A program made the position numbers and the translations under genes. This document shows positions 1 through 7,529 of a DNA stretch of 47,341 bases, in pieces. The first letter of the stretch is position 1; the number at the start of each line of letters is the position of its first letter. This DNA is from an uncultured Oscillospiraceae bacterium (GTDB lineage: Bacteria; Bacillota; Clostridia; Oscillospirales; Oscillospiraceae), in contig CAKTNP010000013.1 in NCBI GenBank assembly GCA_934589155.1, forward strand, positions 1 through 47,341. Direction: 5' to 3'. The notes below the pieces were generated by a model. The model ran no database searches. It was given only the letters and a program-made list of their open reading frames with translations, and had not been told where the DNA came from.

Positions 1-77
1 ATACAGGTGGGGCTGCCGCACTCCTTACAGTTCTTCTTCGGAGACAGCTTAAAAATATCCAGACCTTTCAAAGCCAT
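1..77 (-). CDS. acsC: Corrinoid iron-sulfur protein large subunit, N-terminus only (runs off left edge)
   Basis: Only the first 25 codons are present. The reverse strand begins ATG with an AAGGAGAG ribosome site seven to ten bases upstream and reads MALKGLDIFKLSPKKNC followed by KECGSPTC. That is the N-terminal CxxCGxxxC-type cluster-binding motif of the gamma (large) subunit of the corrinoid iron-sulfur protein, which carries the methyl group to acetyl-CoA synthase. It lies 20 bases downstream of acsD on the same strand, the normal partner. The rest of the protein, including the cobalamin domain, is outside the window. Confidence 0.85.
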   Translation of the reverse strand, partial: MALKGLDIFKLSPKKNCKECGSPTC

Positions 78-97
78 TGTATATCTCTCCTTCCCGA

Positions 98-1039
98 TTA
101 CATCAGTTCAGTGATGAACTTCTTGATGGTGGCAACCGCGGCGGGATGGCGCATAACAACAGCGTCGGCGCCGCCGGTCAGGTTGGCGGCGGCGGTAGCG
201 ACTTCCATGTCGATGCCCCGCTCCTCCTGATTGCCCCACTCGGGCATATCTTCCTCGGCCATGACCGCTTCCTTCACGCTCCAGGTATCGGTGGAGGTGG
301 GGGCGATGATGGGCATCTGGAGCTGTACATCGCTCTGGGCCAGAGCGGCGGCGCGGACCCGGTCCAGGGTGGATGCCACGTACTCATAGCCATAGCCCAC
401 GGCGGCGGTACCAACGTTCATGACGATGGACTGGGCGGAAACGCCCAGCTGAGTCAGCATAACGTTGAGCTGCTTGGCCAGGTTGATGTCGTCGGCGGAC
501 TCGGCACCCAGCTTCTGGTTGTAAGCCAGGCCCACGGATGCGCCCACGGACTTGTAATCTTCTTCACGGGCGGACAGAACAAGGATGTTCTTGCCCTGGA
601 GTGCTTCGGCGATCTTTGTGAACAGCTCGCCGTCCTTCTCCACGTTCTTGCAGCCCATCACGGCGATAGGCATGGTAACGGCGTCGGCCACGGCCTTGGC
701 CTCAGCCACACACTCCTCCACGGAGCGGTTGACGCCGTTGGGATCTGCGGACTCAAAGTGCAGGACCAGGAAATCCGCGCCGGGCATGGTCTCCGCCTTC
801 TTGGCGTAATCGGCCATGGTGGTGCAGCCGGCATAGAATTCCTTCAGGGCAGGAGCGGTCCACTCGCTGGCCAGGTCGGAAATCTCAATGCCGATCTTCG
901 GTGCGTTGGCAATGGGCGCATCGAAGGTGTAGAAGGGCAGAACGTTCTGCCCGCCCAGAACAACGGCCTTGTCACCGGTACCAATGGTGACCTCGTTGAT
1001 CTTTGCGGAGTACGCCTGCGTCTTGGGAACAAAAGACAT
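98..1039 (-). CDS. acsD: Corrinoid iron-sulfur protein small subunit (acetyl-CoA decarbonylase/synthase delta subunit)
   Basis: 313 residues, the usual length of the family, starting MSFVPKTQAYSAKINEVTIG, with a GGQNVLPFYTF segment near residue 30 and an EISDLASEW segment near 53. This TIM-barrel subunit pairs with AcsC to hold the corrinoid that receives the methyl group from methyltetrahydrofolate and passes it to the nickel site of acetyl-CoA synthase in the cytoplasm. An AAGGGGG ribosome site precedes the ATG. It is the third gene of the metF-cooC-acsD-acsC operon. No truncation or frameshift is seen. Confidence 0.93.
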   Translation of the reverse strand: MSFVPKTQAYSAKINEVTIGTGDKAVVLGGQNVLPFYTFDAPIANAPKIGIEISDLASEWTAPALKEFYAGCTTMADYAKKAETMPGADFLVLHFESADPNGVNRSVEECVAEAKAVADAVTMPIAVMGCKNVEKDGELFTKIAEALQGKNILVLSAREEDYKSVGASVGLAYNQKLGAESADDINLAKQLNVMLTQLGVSAQSIVMNVGTAAVGYGYEYVASTLDRVRAAALAQSDVQLQMPIIAPTSTDTWSVKEAVMAEEDMPEWGNQEERGIDMEVATAAANLTGGADAVVMRHPAAVATIKKFITELM

Positions 1040-1104
1040 GATGGTATCCCCCTTGTGTGTTAGTGTGTATGTGATTGAATGAGCCTTTCGCGGGTGCTGC
1101 CGCT

Positions 1105-1875
1105 TCAGAAGCCCAATTCTTCCATGATCTTCGCCAGCTCCCGCTTCACCGGAGTGCCGTCCGGCACCAGGGAACTGGGCTTGCCCTCGCAGTCGCAGCG
1201 ATAGATCGCCTCGTCCTGGGGCAGAACACCGGCCAGAGACAGGCCGTGCTTTTCGATCTCTTCCTTAACCCCGTCGTCCAAAACGCCGCCGGGGGCTCGG
1301 TTTACGATGAGCTGCATCCGGGTGGGCTTTAGCTCCAGGTCCTTCACCATTTCGGCGATGCGGGCCACGGCCTGAATGCCTCGGCGGGAGCAGTCGGAAA
1401 CCAGCAGCATGGTGTCCACATGAGGCAGGGTGCCCCGGGCAATGTGCTCGAGACCGGCCTCGTTGTCCACCACCATATATTTATAGTTGTTGACGTACTT
1501 GTCCACCTGGGTCTTCAGGACCCCGTTGACATAGCAGTAGCAGCCCTTGCCCTGGGTCCGGCCCATGACCAGCATGTCAAAGTCGTCCTCCTCAATGAGG
1601 GCGTCGTTGAACTTCATTTCGGCGTAGTCCGCCTTGGTCATGCCGGAGGGGATGGTGCCCGGCCGCAGCTCGGCCTTGGTCATTTCCTCCCGGATGTCGC
1701 CCAGAGTGGTCTCCACCTCCACGCCAAGGACCTCGTTGAGGTTGGAGTTGGCGTCGGCGTCCACCACCAGGATGGGGCCCTGCTTCTTTTCGGTGAGATA
1801 GCGGATCATGAGACCGCAGATGGTGGTCTTCCCGACACCGCCCTTGCCGGCTACGGCGATGGTATGTGTAGCCAT
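1105..1875 (-). CDS. cooC: CooC/AcsF-type nickel-insertion ATPase
   Basis: 256 residues from the ATG at 1875, chosen because AAGGAG lies just upstream; the reading frame is open further 5' but without a ribosome site. The N-terminus has the deviant Walker A GKGGVGKTT (residues 10-18) and VVDADANSN (about 37-45) of MinD/ParA-type ATPases. A CYC motif (Cys112, Cys114) matches the metal-binding CxC through which CooC dimers bind nickel or zinc. Proteins of this group load nickel into CO dehydrogenase or acetyl-CoA synthase. Placement between metF and acsD supports the acetyl-CoA synthase maturation role. Whether it serves the CODH or the ACS active site cannot be told from the sequence. Confidence 0.9.
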   Translation of the reverse strand: MATHTIAVAGKGGVGKTTICGLMIRYLTEKKQGPILVVDADANSNLNEVLGVEVETTLGDIREEMTKAELRPGTIPSGMTKADYAEMKFNDALIEEDDFDMLVMGRTQGKGCYCYVNGVLKTQVDKYVNNYKYMVVDNEAGLEHIARGTLPHVDTMLLVSDCSRRGIQAVARIAEMVKDLELKPTRMQLIVNRAPGGVLDDGVKEEIEKHGLSLAGVLPQDEAIYRCDCEGKPSSLVPDGTPVKRELAKIMEELGF

Positions 1876-1930
1876 AGATAACGCTCCTTGGAGCCCGGCG
1901 GGAGACCCCGCCGGGCTGATAGTTTGGAAA

Positions 1931-2887
1931 TTAGACCTCGCTGAGCAGGCCGGCTTCCTTGGCGATCCGGGCCACATCGTCGTACTTGTTCAGTGCGTAC
2001 AGATGGATGCCGTTGATGCCGCAGGCGCGGTACTCGTCGATCTGACGGATGGTGTACTCGATACCGGCTTCCTTGAAGCTGGCCTTCTTGCCCTCCACAT
2101 CGGCGTCGAAGCAAGCCTCGTCGCCCTTGGCGGTCTTGAGACCCACGGAGAAGGGGTTGGGGAAGATCCAGTTCTTGGAGATGATCTCGCAGAGCTCACG
2201 GGGCATGACGCAGCCGTTCCGGGACAGAGCCATGTTGATGGTGGCAGCCTGGTCCAGAATGGGCATGATACCCACATCCACGGGCATCCAGATGCCGGCG
2301 GCCCGGATGGCGTCCAGCCAGTACCGGAACTGATCCATATCCCAGCAGAGCTGAGTCATGATGTAGTCGGCGCCGTTGTCCTGCTTCTGCTTCAGGAAGG
2401 CGATGTCGGCCTCCAGGCTGCGGCAGGAAATGTGGCCCTCGGGAGAGCCGGCCACGGCGATGGTGAACTTGTCGCCGAACTCCTGACGGACGAACTTCAC
2501 CAGCTCGGTGGCGTAGTGCAGGTCTCCGCCGGTGCCCTTCCAGCCGAAGGGCAGGTCGCCCCGCAGAGCCAGCATGTGGTTGATGCCGTGATCCAGGTAG
2601 TTCTGGAGCTGCTCCTTGATGCCCTCTTTGGTGTTGCCGATGCAGGTAAAGTGGGTCACAGGGGTGCACTTGCCGTCCTTGGCGATCTTCTCCAGGACCT
2701 CCAGGTTCTTACCTACGTTGGTGCCGCCGGCGCCGTAGGTGCAGGAAATATAGTCCGGGTTCAGGGTGTACAGCTGCTCCAGCACGCCGCCTTTACCGCA
2801 GAGCTTTTCCATGCCCACGTCCGTCTTGGGAGGGAATACCTCGAAAGAGAAGGTGTCGCGGGTTTCCATGATTTCTGCAACGTTCAT
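1931..2887 (-). CDS. metF: Methylenetetrahydrofolate reductase
   Basis: 318 residues from the ATG at 2887, which has AGGAGG ten bases upstream; the open frame continues to 3046 but that stretch contains the promoter. The N-terminal FSFEVFPPKT motif and the TCIGNTKEGI and GINHMLALRGD segments are those of the FAD-dependent MetF TIM barrel. It reduces 5,10-methylene-THF to 5-methyl-THF, the methyl donor for the corrinoid protein encoded downstream. It is the first gene of the operon. No MetV-type zinc partner is seen upstream, unlike the arrangement of several classical acetogens, so the electron donor is unknown. Confidence 0.92.
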   Translation of the reverse strand: MNVAEIMETRDTFSFEVFPPKTDVGMEKLCGKGGVLEQLYTLNPDYISCTYGAGGTNVGKNLEVLEKIAKDGKCTPVTHFTCIGNTKEGIKEQLQNYLDHGINHMLALRGDLPFGWKGTGGDLHYATELVKFVRQEFGDKFTIAVAGSPEGHISCRSLEADIAFLKQKQDNGADYIMTQLCWDMDQFRYWLDAIRAAGIWMPVDVGIMPILDQAATINMALSRNGCVMPRELCEIISKNWIFPNPFSVGLKTAKGDEACFDADVEGKKASFKEAGIEYTIRQIDEYRACGINGIHLYALNKYDDVARIAKEAGLLSEV

Positions 2888-2974
2888 AGTTAAGTTACCT
2901 CCTATATAATTGCCGCCCGAGGCGGTCCGGAGAAGGTGCCCGGCTGGGCGCACTCCCCCTATCGATACTTCTAT

Positions 2975-3003
2975 ATCGTAACACAGGATACGCCTGATTT
3001 CAA
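2975..3003 (-). promoter_or_regulatory. Sigma-A-type promoter of the metF-cooC-acsD-acsC operon
   Basis: Reading the minus strand: TTGAAA (3003-2998), 17-base spacer, TACGAT (2980-2975) with TG one base before the -10. This leaves a leader of about 80 bases before metF. Seen in sequence; activity is inferred. Confidence 0.6.
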
Positions 3004-3062
3004 CCAAAATCTTCTCGAAATTTGTAAAAATTTCTAGGATTTTCAACGAGAGATTTGTCGTA

Positions 3063-3290
3063 TCACAGGGGCGTAAACAGGAATCTCTGGATCAGGCCGT
3101 CGCAGACGGCGTGGATCGTCACGGCGCCGCCGGGGCCGTCCTCCCGGCTCAGCTCAACGTCCTTCCCATGAAGACAGCCCCGGACGTAGGCCATGGGATC
3201 CTCCGTTTCCACCTCTTCAAAAAACACGTCCCGCATTTGATTGTTTTTACAGCAGTTTTTGATTTCCCGGACCAGCTCATATTCCGCCAT
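3063..3290 (-). CDS. Hypothetical small acidic protein upstream of metF
   Basis: 75 residues starting MAEYELVREIKNCCKNNQ. The ATG at 3290 has AGGAGG seven bases upstream; a TTG six bases earlier is in frame but sits too close to that site. The N-terminus has a CC pair and the middle is acidic (FFEEVETEDPM). The segment from about residue 30 onward (AYVRGCLHGKDVELS, then TIHAVCDGLIQRFLF) looks like a small alpha/beta domain. I recognise no family. It lies on the same strand as metF, about 60 bases before the metF promoter, with no clear terminator between them, so read-through into the Wood-Ljungdahl operon is possible. Confidence 0.7.
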   Translation of the reverse strand: MAEYELVREIKNCCKNNQMRDVFFEEVETEDPMAYVRGCLHGKDVELSREDGPGGAVTIHAVCDGLIQRFLFTPL

Positions 3291-3462
3291 GGTCAAGCCT
3301 CCTTTCCTTTACTGTACCACGGTTTTGCCGGGAAGAAAACCGGATTTTGGAAAATTTCTCCCGGATTCCCCAGCGTTTTCCCGAAAGATCTTTTATCCTG
3401 GTCCCGCAGTTTATGGGTCCGGAGCCATGCCCTGCCGGTCCGGTGATCCGGGCCGGTTTTTC

Positions 3463-3490
3463 TTGCTTTTTTCGGAGAAAGCGGTATAAT
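3463..3490 (+). promoter_or_regulatory. Promoter of the cysteine-rich small protein gene
   Basis: TTGCTT (3463-3468), 16-base spacer, TATAAT (3485-3490), 21 bases before the ATG at 3512. A perfect -10 in GC-rich surroundings. Confidence 0.65.
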
Positions 3491-3511
3491 AAGGAAAAAG
3501 GAGGGGTTTTT

Positions 3512-3793
3512 ATGGCGGAAACCACCCGACATTATGCCTTTTGTCAGAATCGGAAGTGCGAATTCTTTCCCTGCCACAAGGGGGTCCCGGAGGAGGACTT
3601 TTCCTGTCTGTTCTGCTACTGTCCCCTGTACGCCCTGGGAGACCGGTGCGGCGGCGGATTTACCTATCTTTCCAACGGGATCAAGGACTGTTCGGCCTGT
3701 ACCGTGCCCCATCGGAGAGAAAATTACGACAAGATTCTTGCAAAAATGCCCGCGCTTTTGGAGCTGGCACGAAAAAAACCGGAAGAGTTTTAA
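3512..3793 (+). CDS. Cysteine-rich small domain protein (putative metal binding)
   Basis: 93 residues with ten cysteines, spaced CQNRKCEFFPC near the N-terminus, then CLFCYCPLY, DRCGGGF and DCSACTVPH. This pattern matches the 'cysteine-rich small domain' family, whose members are presumed to bind metal and occur in anaerobic bacteria and archaea, often near cobamide-related genes. The ATG at 3512 has AAGGAGGGG upstream and a TATAAT promoter. It is divergent from the Wood-Ljungdahl operon, which depends on corrinoids, but no functional link is shown. The stop codon lies in the loop of the terminator. Confidence 0.8.
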   Translation: MAETTRHYAFCQNRKCEFFPCHKGVPEEDFSCLFCYCPLYALGDRCGGGFTYLSNGIKDCSACTVPHRRENYDKILAKMPALLELARKKPEEF

Positions 3794-3813
3794 GCCTCTT
3801 CCGGTTTCTTTTT
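3776..3813 (+). terminator. Rho-independent terminator overlapping the stop of the cysteine-rich gene
   Basis: Perfect 12-bp stem AAACCGGAAGAG / CTCTTCCGGTTT (3776-3787 with 3796-3807), 8-base loop containing the TAA stop, then CTTTTT. The left arm encodes the last codons. Confidence 0.85.
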
Positions 3814-3837
3814 GCACGAAAATGCCCAGATTTTCCG

Positions 3838-5028
3838 TTACGGTTGCTCTATGACGCCGTATTGCCGCAGCAGAGCCACCCGCTGCCGGGCCAACTTCAC
3901 CGCCCCGGCGGGGGAGTTGTTTTTATGATCCTCCGCCGCGTACCGGGTCAGCCGCCGGAGCCAAGCCCAGGGCAGAAGCCAGGGCCGCCGGCGGAGATAG
4001 GGAAACCGATCCACAAGGCTGGACCTGGGCGGAAACAGGGTCGCCAGGGGCAGCTTCTTCCCGCCGGAGGCCGCCTGAAGGGTCAGGGTGGAGGCCCGGA
4101 GCCGGTCCCCGTCGGCGGAGCCGTAGATCCCACCGGACAGGGCGTCATGGCACAGAGGCTCCAGGGGGACGGGCCGGTCCCAGGGGGCGGGCAGGTCCAG
4201 GTCCATGCCCAGATAGGTCCGGCAGACCCCGAAGGCCGCCGCAGCGAAATCCTGGCTCCGGACCCGGCGGCACCGCTCATAGAGGGCCGCCCAGTCCACC
4301 GCGTCCCGGTAGGCCGCCGCCCAGAGGCCCATGTCGCAGAGCTGCCGGAGACCCACGCCTCGGGCCACAAAGTGCTTAAAGGCATGAAGGATCAGATACA
4401 GAAGATGGTCCCCGGGGGCCATGGACAAAAAGCCCCGGAGCTCCACGGGACGGCGAAGGGCCTCGGCAAAGAAGCCGTTCAGATCCGGGCCGCTCCGCTC
4501 CGGCTCGAACAGCCGCCGGTGGATCTCCAGATATACGGAGCCCCGGGGGTCCCGGTAGGTGATCTCCCCCCGGGCCGCCCGCTCCTCCGGCGGGGCGTCC
4601 GTGACCAGGCCCCGGTCCGTCAGGAACCGATGGCAGGACTCCATTTCCTCCTCTGGGAGCCACAGATCGTCGTCGCCGCTGAGGCGGAAATCCTCCCGGG
4701 AGTACAGGCCGCCGCAGAGCTGGCCCTTCACCACCACGGGGTGGAGCCCCGCCCGGCGCATCTGCCCGTACAATTCCCGAAAGGCGGCGGAGCGCAGGGT
4801 CTGCCCCAGGACCTGGGTCCGGACCCGTGCCTTGGCCTGGGCAAACAGAGGCGCGGTCTCCTCCGTACCGTTCTCGTGAAGGGCCTCATAGACGAAGGGC
4901 AGGAGCTTCTGCTGTTCGGCCAGGGCGAACAGGGCCCCGTAATCGGCCCTCTCCGGGGCGGCAGTCTTTCCGGCCAGCCCCGCGCTCAAGGCCGTCAGGA
5001 AATCCACTTCCAGCTTGGTCAGCGTCAT
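3838..5028 (-). CDS. Nucleotidyltransferase-fold family protein (NTP_transf_5 type)
   Basis: 396 residues from the ATG at 5028, which has GGAGG upstream and overlaps the stop of the VanZ gene as ATGA. The core is a VVVKGQLCGGLYSRED segment near residue 100 followed by RLSGDDDLWLPEEEM. The KG and GDDDL (DxD) signatures are typical of the uncharacterised nucleotidyltransferase family found near polysaccharide genes. The C-terminal half is helical and rich in Arg and Trp. No membrane segment is evident. The family has no firmly established substrate; a surface-glycan or antibiotic-resistance role is only a guess. Translational coupling to VanZ is the main contextual clue. Confidence 0.75.
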   Translation of the reverse strand: MTLTKLEVDFLTALSAGLAGKTAAPERADYGALFALAEQQKLLPFVYEALHENGTEETAPLFAQAKARVRTQVLGQTLRSAAFRELYGQMRRAGLHPVVVKGQLCGGLYSREDFRLSGDDDLWLPEEEMESCHRFLTDRGLVTDAPPEERAARGEITYRDPRGSVYLEIHRRLFEPERSGPDLNGFFAEALRRPVELRGFLSMAPGDHLLYLILHAFKHFVARGVGLRQLCDMGLWAAAYRDAVDWAALYERCRRVRSQDFAAAAFGVCRTYLGMDLDLPAPWDRPVPLEPLCHDALSGGIYGSADGDRLRASTLTLQAASGGKKLPLATLFPPRSSLVDRFPYLRRRPWLLPWAWLRRLTRYAAEDHKNNSPAGAVKLARQRVALLRQYGVIEQP

Positions 5029-5567
5029 TTCTCCCCATCCTCCTTTCCCTTTCGGAACAGTACCCCGGTCCCCAGGCTCAGGGTCCCCAGGGCGGTGCCC
5101 AGGGTGTTGCACAGCACGTCATCGGTCTCCGCAATGCCCAGACCCCAGAGGTACTGGGCGGTCTCCACGCAAAGGCTCAGGGCCAGCCCCAACCCCAAAG
5201 CCCCGGCGGCCCGGGCTCCCGGGTGCCAGGTTTCCGGCATGAGCTGGCAGGCCGCCAGGCCCAGGGGGAAAAACAGGAACACGTTCATCAGCATTTCCCG
5301 GTACAGCTCCGGGTAGAGCCGGGCCAGGCGCAGGGTCTGCAGAGGCTCCATCAGGGCCAGCCGCTCCCCGGGCTCCCGGCCCCAAAACAGGGTGGCGTGG
5401 AGAATGGCTCCCACCATGATAAGGAGCACCGCTCCGTTCACCGGCCGCCAGGCCCGACCCTTTCCGAACCGGGCGCTCAGATACCCCCACAGCACCGCCC
5501 CCAGGACCATGAAGCACAGCACGTCCCCGGGCCGCTGGCCGTAGGTAAAGGACATCAAATGATCCAT
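5025..5567 (-). CDS. VanZ-family membrane protein
   Basis: 180 residues from the ATG at 5567 (MDHLMSFTYGQRPGDVL). The ribosome site is weak (GGTGGGG); a GTG 48 bases upstream is in frame but falls inside a hairpin, so I prefer the ATG. Four to five hydrophobic segments are visible. The C-terminal half has the VanZ-type pattern of a membrane segment followed by SLCVETAQYLWGLGIAETDDVLCNTLGTALG; the E-Q and D-x-x-x-N-x-x-G residues are characteristic. VanZ-like proteins confer teicoplanin or lipoglycopeptide tolerance in some Gram-positives, but most are of unknown function. The stop overlaps the next gene. Confidence 0.82.
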   Translation of the reverse strand: MDHLMSFTYGQRPGDVLCFMVLGAVLWGYLSARFGKGRAWRPVNGAVLLIMVGAILHATLFWGREPGERLALMEPLQTLRLARLYPELYREMLMNVFLFFPLGLAACQLMPETWHPGARAAGALGLGLALSLCVETAQYLWGLGIAETDDVLCNTLGTALGTLSLGTGVLFRKGKEDGEK

Positions 5568-5596
5568 ACCCCACCACGATCCTTGCAAAATTTCAC

Positions 5597-5629
5597 AGAT
5601 CCCCGGTTTCGGCACGCCGAAGCCGGGGA
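5597..5629 (-). terminator. Inverted repeat between the DUF2207-type gene and VanZ; weak terminator or attenuator
   Basis: Arms of 16 bases beginning GATCCCCGG and ending CCGGGGATC, with one mismatch on the minus strand, lie about 20 bases after the stop of the 580-residue gene. The minus-strand tail (TGTGAAATTTTGC) is only partly T-rich, so it probably lowers rather than abolishes read-through into VanZ. Confidence 0.45.
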
Positions 5630-5649
5630 TCTTCTCTCTGTTTCCGTCT

Positions 5650-7392
5650 TTATCTTCTGCCCCGGGCGGGAGTCCGGCGGGCGGGCCGACGCCTGGCGGC
5701 GGTGGCCGCCAGCAGCATCCGTCCCAAAAAGCTCCGCTCCAGCCCCGTGGGCCGTCCGTCCATCAGATCCACGGTCTCCCGCAGGATCTTCTGAAAATCC
5801 ACGGCCCGGCCGCCGGGGACCCGGCACCGCAGATAGGCGCAGGGGGGCAGCTCCATCTTCTCAAACCGGCGGGCAAAGGCCCCGTCCACACCCAGAGCCA
5901 GGGCATAGGGCGCCAGATCGTAATAATAAGAGGGGTTCTGATGCTGGGCGGACTGGTGCCGCTCCTTATACTCCCGGCGCAGGAACCGCCGCAGGCCCAG
6001 CTCGCCCTGGACCAGACGCCGTCCGTCCTCGGTCCGACGGCCGCCGAAGGCCGTCGCAAGACCCGCCAGGATCTCCAGGCCCAGACACAGCAGGGCCAGC
6101 ACCGGCTGCGCCGCCGCAATGCCCAGGATCAGAAGCAGGAGTCCGGCGGCGGCGCCCCGGATCACAGGCCCCCGGTCCCGGCCCCAAATGCCATGGACAC
6201 CGGACTGGACGGTCCAGCCCGCCCAAAGGCCCAGTAGGCCGAAGAGGATCAGGGGCAGGAACCGGGCCTGCATCACAGGCAGGGCGCAGTCCCCCAGGGC
6301 AACGGAGGCGCAGAGGCAGGCCAGGGCCCCCAGGCCCCGCAGGATCACGGGGCTGCCGCTGTTGGGGTCCCACATGCCGTGGGCCCGGACCGGGCGGCTG
6401 TCCATCTCCCGGCGCAGACGCTGAAACTCGCCGCCGGTGGCGGACACGGGCCGGTTCCGGCGGAACAGGCGGCGAAAGGCCCGGATCTCCAGCTCCGACC
6501 GCTCGTTGCCCATGTCCATGCGGCGGTGCAGGGTCACATCCCGGTCCTTTACAATGGTGAGGTAGCCCATCTGGGCCCAGGACACCACCATAAGGGAAAA
6601 GCTGAGGTTCCCGCCGGTGAGAAGGGACCAGCTCTCCCCCGCCGTCTCCCCCAGAGGGGCGCTGTACTGGAAGCCGGGCCACACCGGCTTCCACCGCAGG
6701 GTCAGGAACCAATACAGAGCCATCAGGGCCCCGAACACCGCCACGGCGGTCTGGCACCGGCCCAGGAGAGTGCCCCCCTCAGCCTGGCGGGCAAACATGG
6801 TTTCCGGCGTTTCCAGAAACAGCGTCAGGCTGTCATGGTCCCGCATGGGCTCCAGGAGCTTGCCGTGGATCACGGGACCGTCCACCTGCACGTCCAGATA
6901 GTTGTCCGCATCCTCCCCCAGATAGCCGCTCTGGAAGGTGGGGCCGGGGCCGAACTCCCCGGGCAGGGTCACATGGAAGGACAGATTTTCAATGGGGTAG
7001 GCGTAGCTGCTGGCCAGCACCGGCAGCTCCAGAACCCCCAGGTTGGACACGCACTTGCCCAGCTGATAGGTCATATTGATCTGCAGGTCCCCCAGAAAGC
7101 CCGCCTCGTTCCGCAGGACCACGGAGGGGACCCCGTTGACCTTCCGGACGGAGACCCGGACGCCGTTGATGACGCAGTTGGAGGCGTTTTTCCCCAGAGG
7201 GACCACCAGCTCCGCCGTACTCTCGTTCAGATGGAGATTCACCACGGCGGAGACCTGGGCCGCGGCCTGGCTGCCTACCACGGCGGTCATCTCATAGGAG
7301 GTGATGACCCCGGCGGAGCCGTTCTCCTCCGCCGCCGGCACCGGCAGGCACAAAAACAGAATGCAGCACAGAAGCAAAGCCAAACGGCGCAC
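5650..7392 (-). CDS. DUF2207-type predicted membrane protein
   Basis: 580 residues, starting GTG at 7392 with AGGAGGGGG upstream. Residues 1-20 form a signal peptide (MRRLALLLCCILFLCLPVPA). A beta-rich extracellular region to about residue 210 is followed by a membrane helix (GALMALYWFLTL) and a cytoplasmic stretch. Two further hydrophobic helices come near 355-400 and one or two near 415-450. The C-terminal cytoplasmic domain has NPSYYYDLAPYALALGVDGAFARRFEK, matching the LPYAIALGV-type signature of DUF2207 proteins. The C-terminus is Arg-rich. The function of the family is unknown. It has its own strong promoter, divergent from the YfbR gene, and probably leads the VanZ-nucleotidyltransferase genes. 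Confidence 0.75.
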   Translation of the reverse strand: MRRLALLLCCILFLCLPVPAAEENGSAGVITSYEMTAVVGSQAAAQVSAVVNLHLNESTAELVVPLGKNASNCVINGVRVSVRKVNGVPSVVLRNEAGFLGDLQINMTYQLGKCVSNLGVLELPVLASSYAYPIENLSFHVTLPGEFGPGPTFQSGYLGEDADNYLDVQVDGPVIHGKLLEPMRDHDSLTLFLETPETMFARQAEGGTLLGRCQTAVAVFGALMALYWFLTLRWKPVWPGFQYSAPLGETAGESWSLLTGGNLSFSLMVVSWAQMGYLTIVKDRDVTLHRRMDMGNERSELEIRAFRRLFRRNRPVSATGGEFQRLRREMDSRPVRAHGMWDPNSGSPVILRGLGALACLCASVALGDCALPVMQARFLPLILFGLLGLWAGWTVQSGVHGIWGRDRGPVIRGAAAGLLLLILGIAAAQPVLALLCLGLEILAGLATAFGGRRTEDGRRLVQGELGLRRFLRREYKERHQSAQHQNPSYYYDLAPYALALGVDGAFARRFEKMELPPCAYLRCRVPGGRAVDFQKILRETVDLMDGRPTGLERSFLGRMLLAATAARRRPARRTPARGRR

Positions 7393-7430
7393 GGGATCCC
7401 CCTCCTTTCAAAATAGCCATACTTTAAGGC

Positions 7431-7459
7431 ATTATACCACCGCCGCAGAAAAAAAGCAA
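7431..7459 (-). promoter_or_regulatory. Promoter of the DUF2207-type gene
   Basis: Minus strand TTGCTT (7459-7454), 17-base spacer, TATAAT (7436-7431) with TGG just before it, an extended -10. Confidence 0.7.
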
Positions 7460-7479
7460 TGGAAAAGTAGGAAGAACCA

Positions 7480-7488
7480 TGGTATAAT
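7480..7488 (+). promoter_or_regulatory. Extended -10 promoter of the YfbR-type gene
   Basis: TGGTATAAT at 7480-7488 with no recognisable -35 hexamer at the right distance; extended -10 promoters can do without one. It is divergent from the promoter at 7431-7459. Confidence 0.55.
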
Positions 7489-7529
7489 GGTGCTGTGCCG
7501 CCTAAAATCGGGCGGGAAAGGAGTTTACT

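Noticed and set aside
77..1063. 328-codon plus-strand frame and similar long frames opposite acsD, metF, hemZ and the M16C gene
   Set aside because: These Gly/His/Leu/Val-rich translations are antisense shadows of high-GC genes and show no domains.
2888..3046. N-terminal extension of MetF by 53 residues
   Set aside because: The stretch contains the operon promoter, and the ATG at 2887 has AGGAGG.
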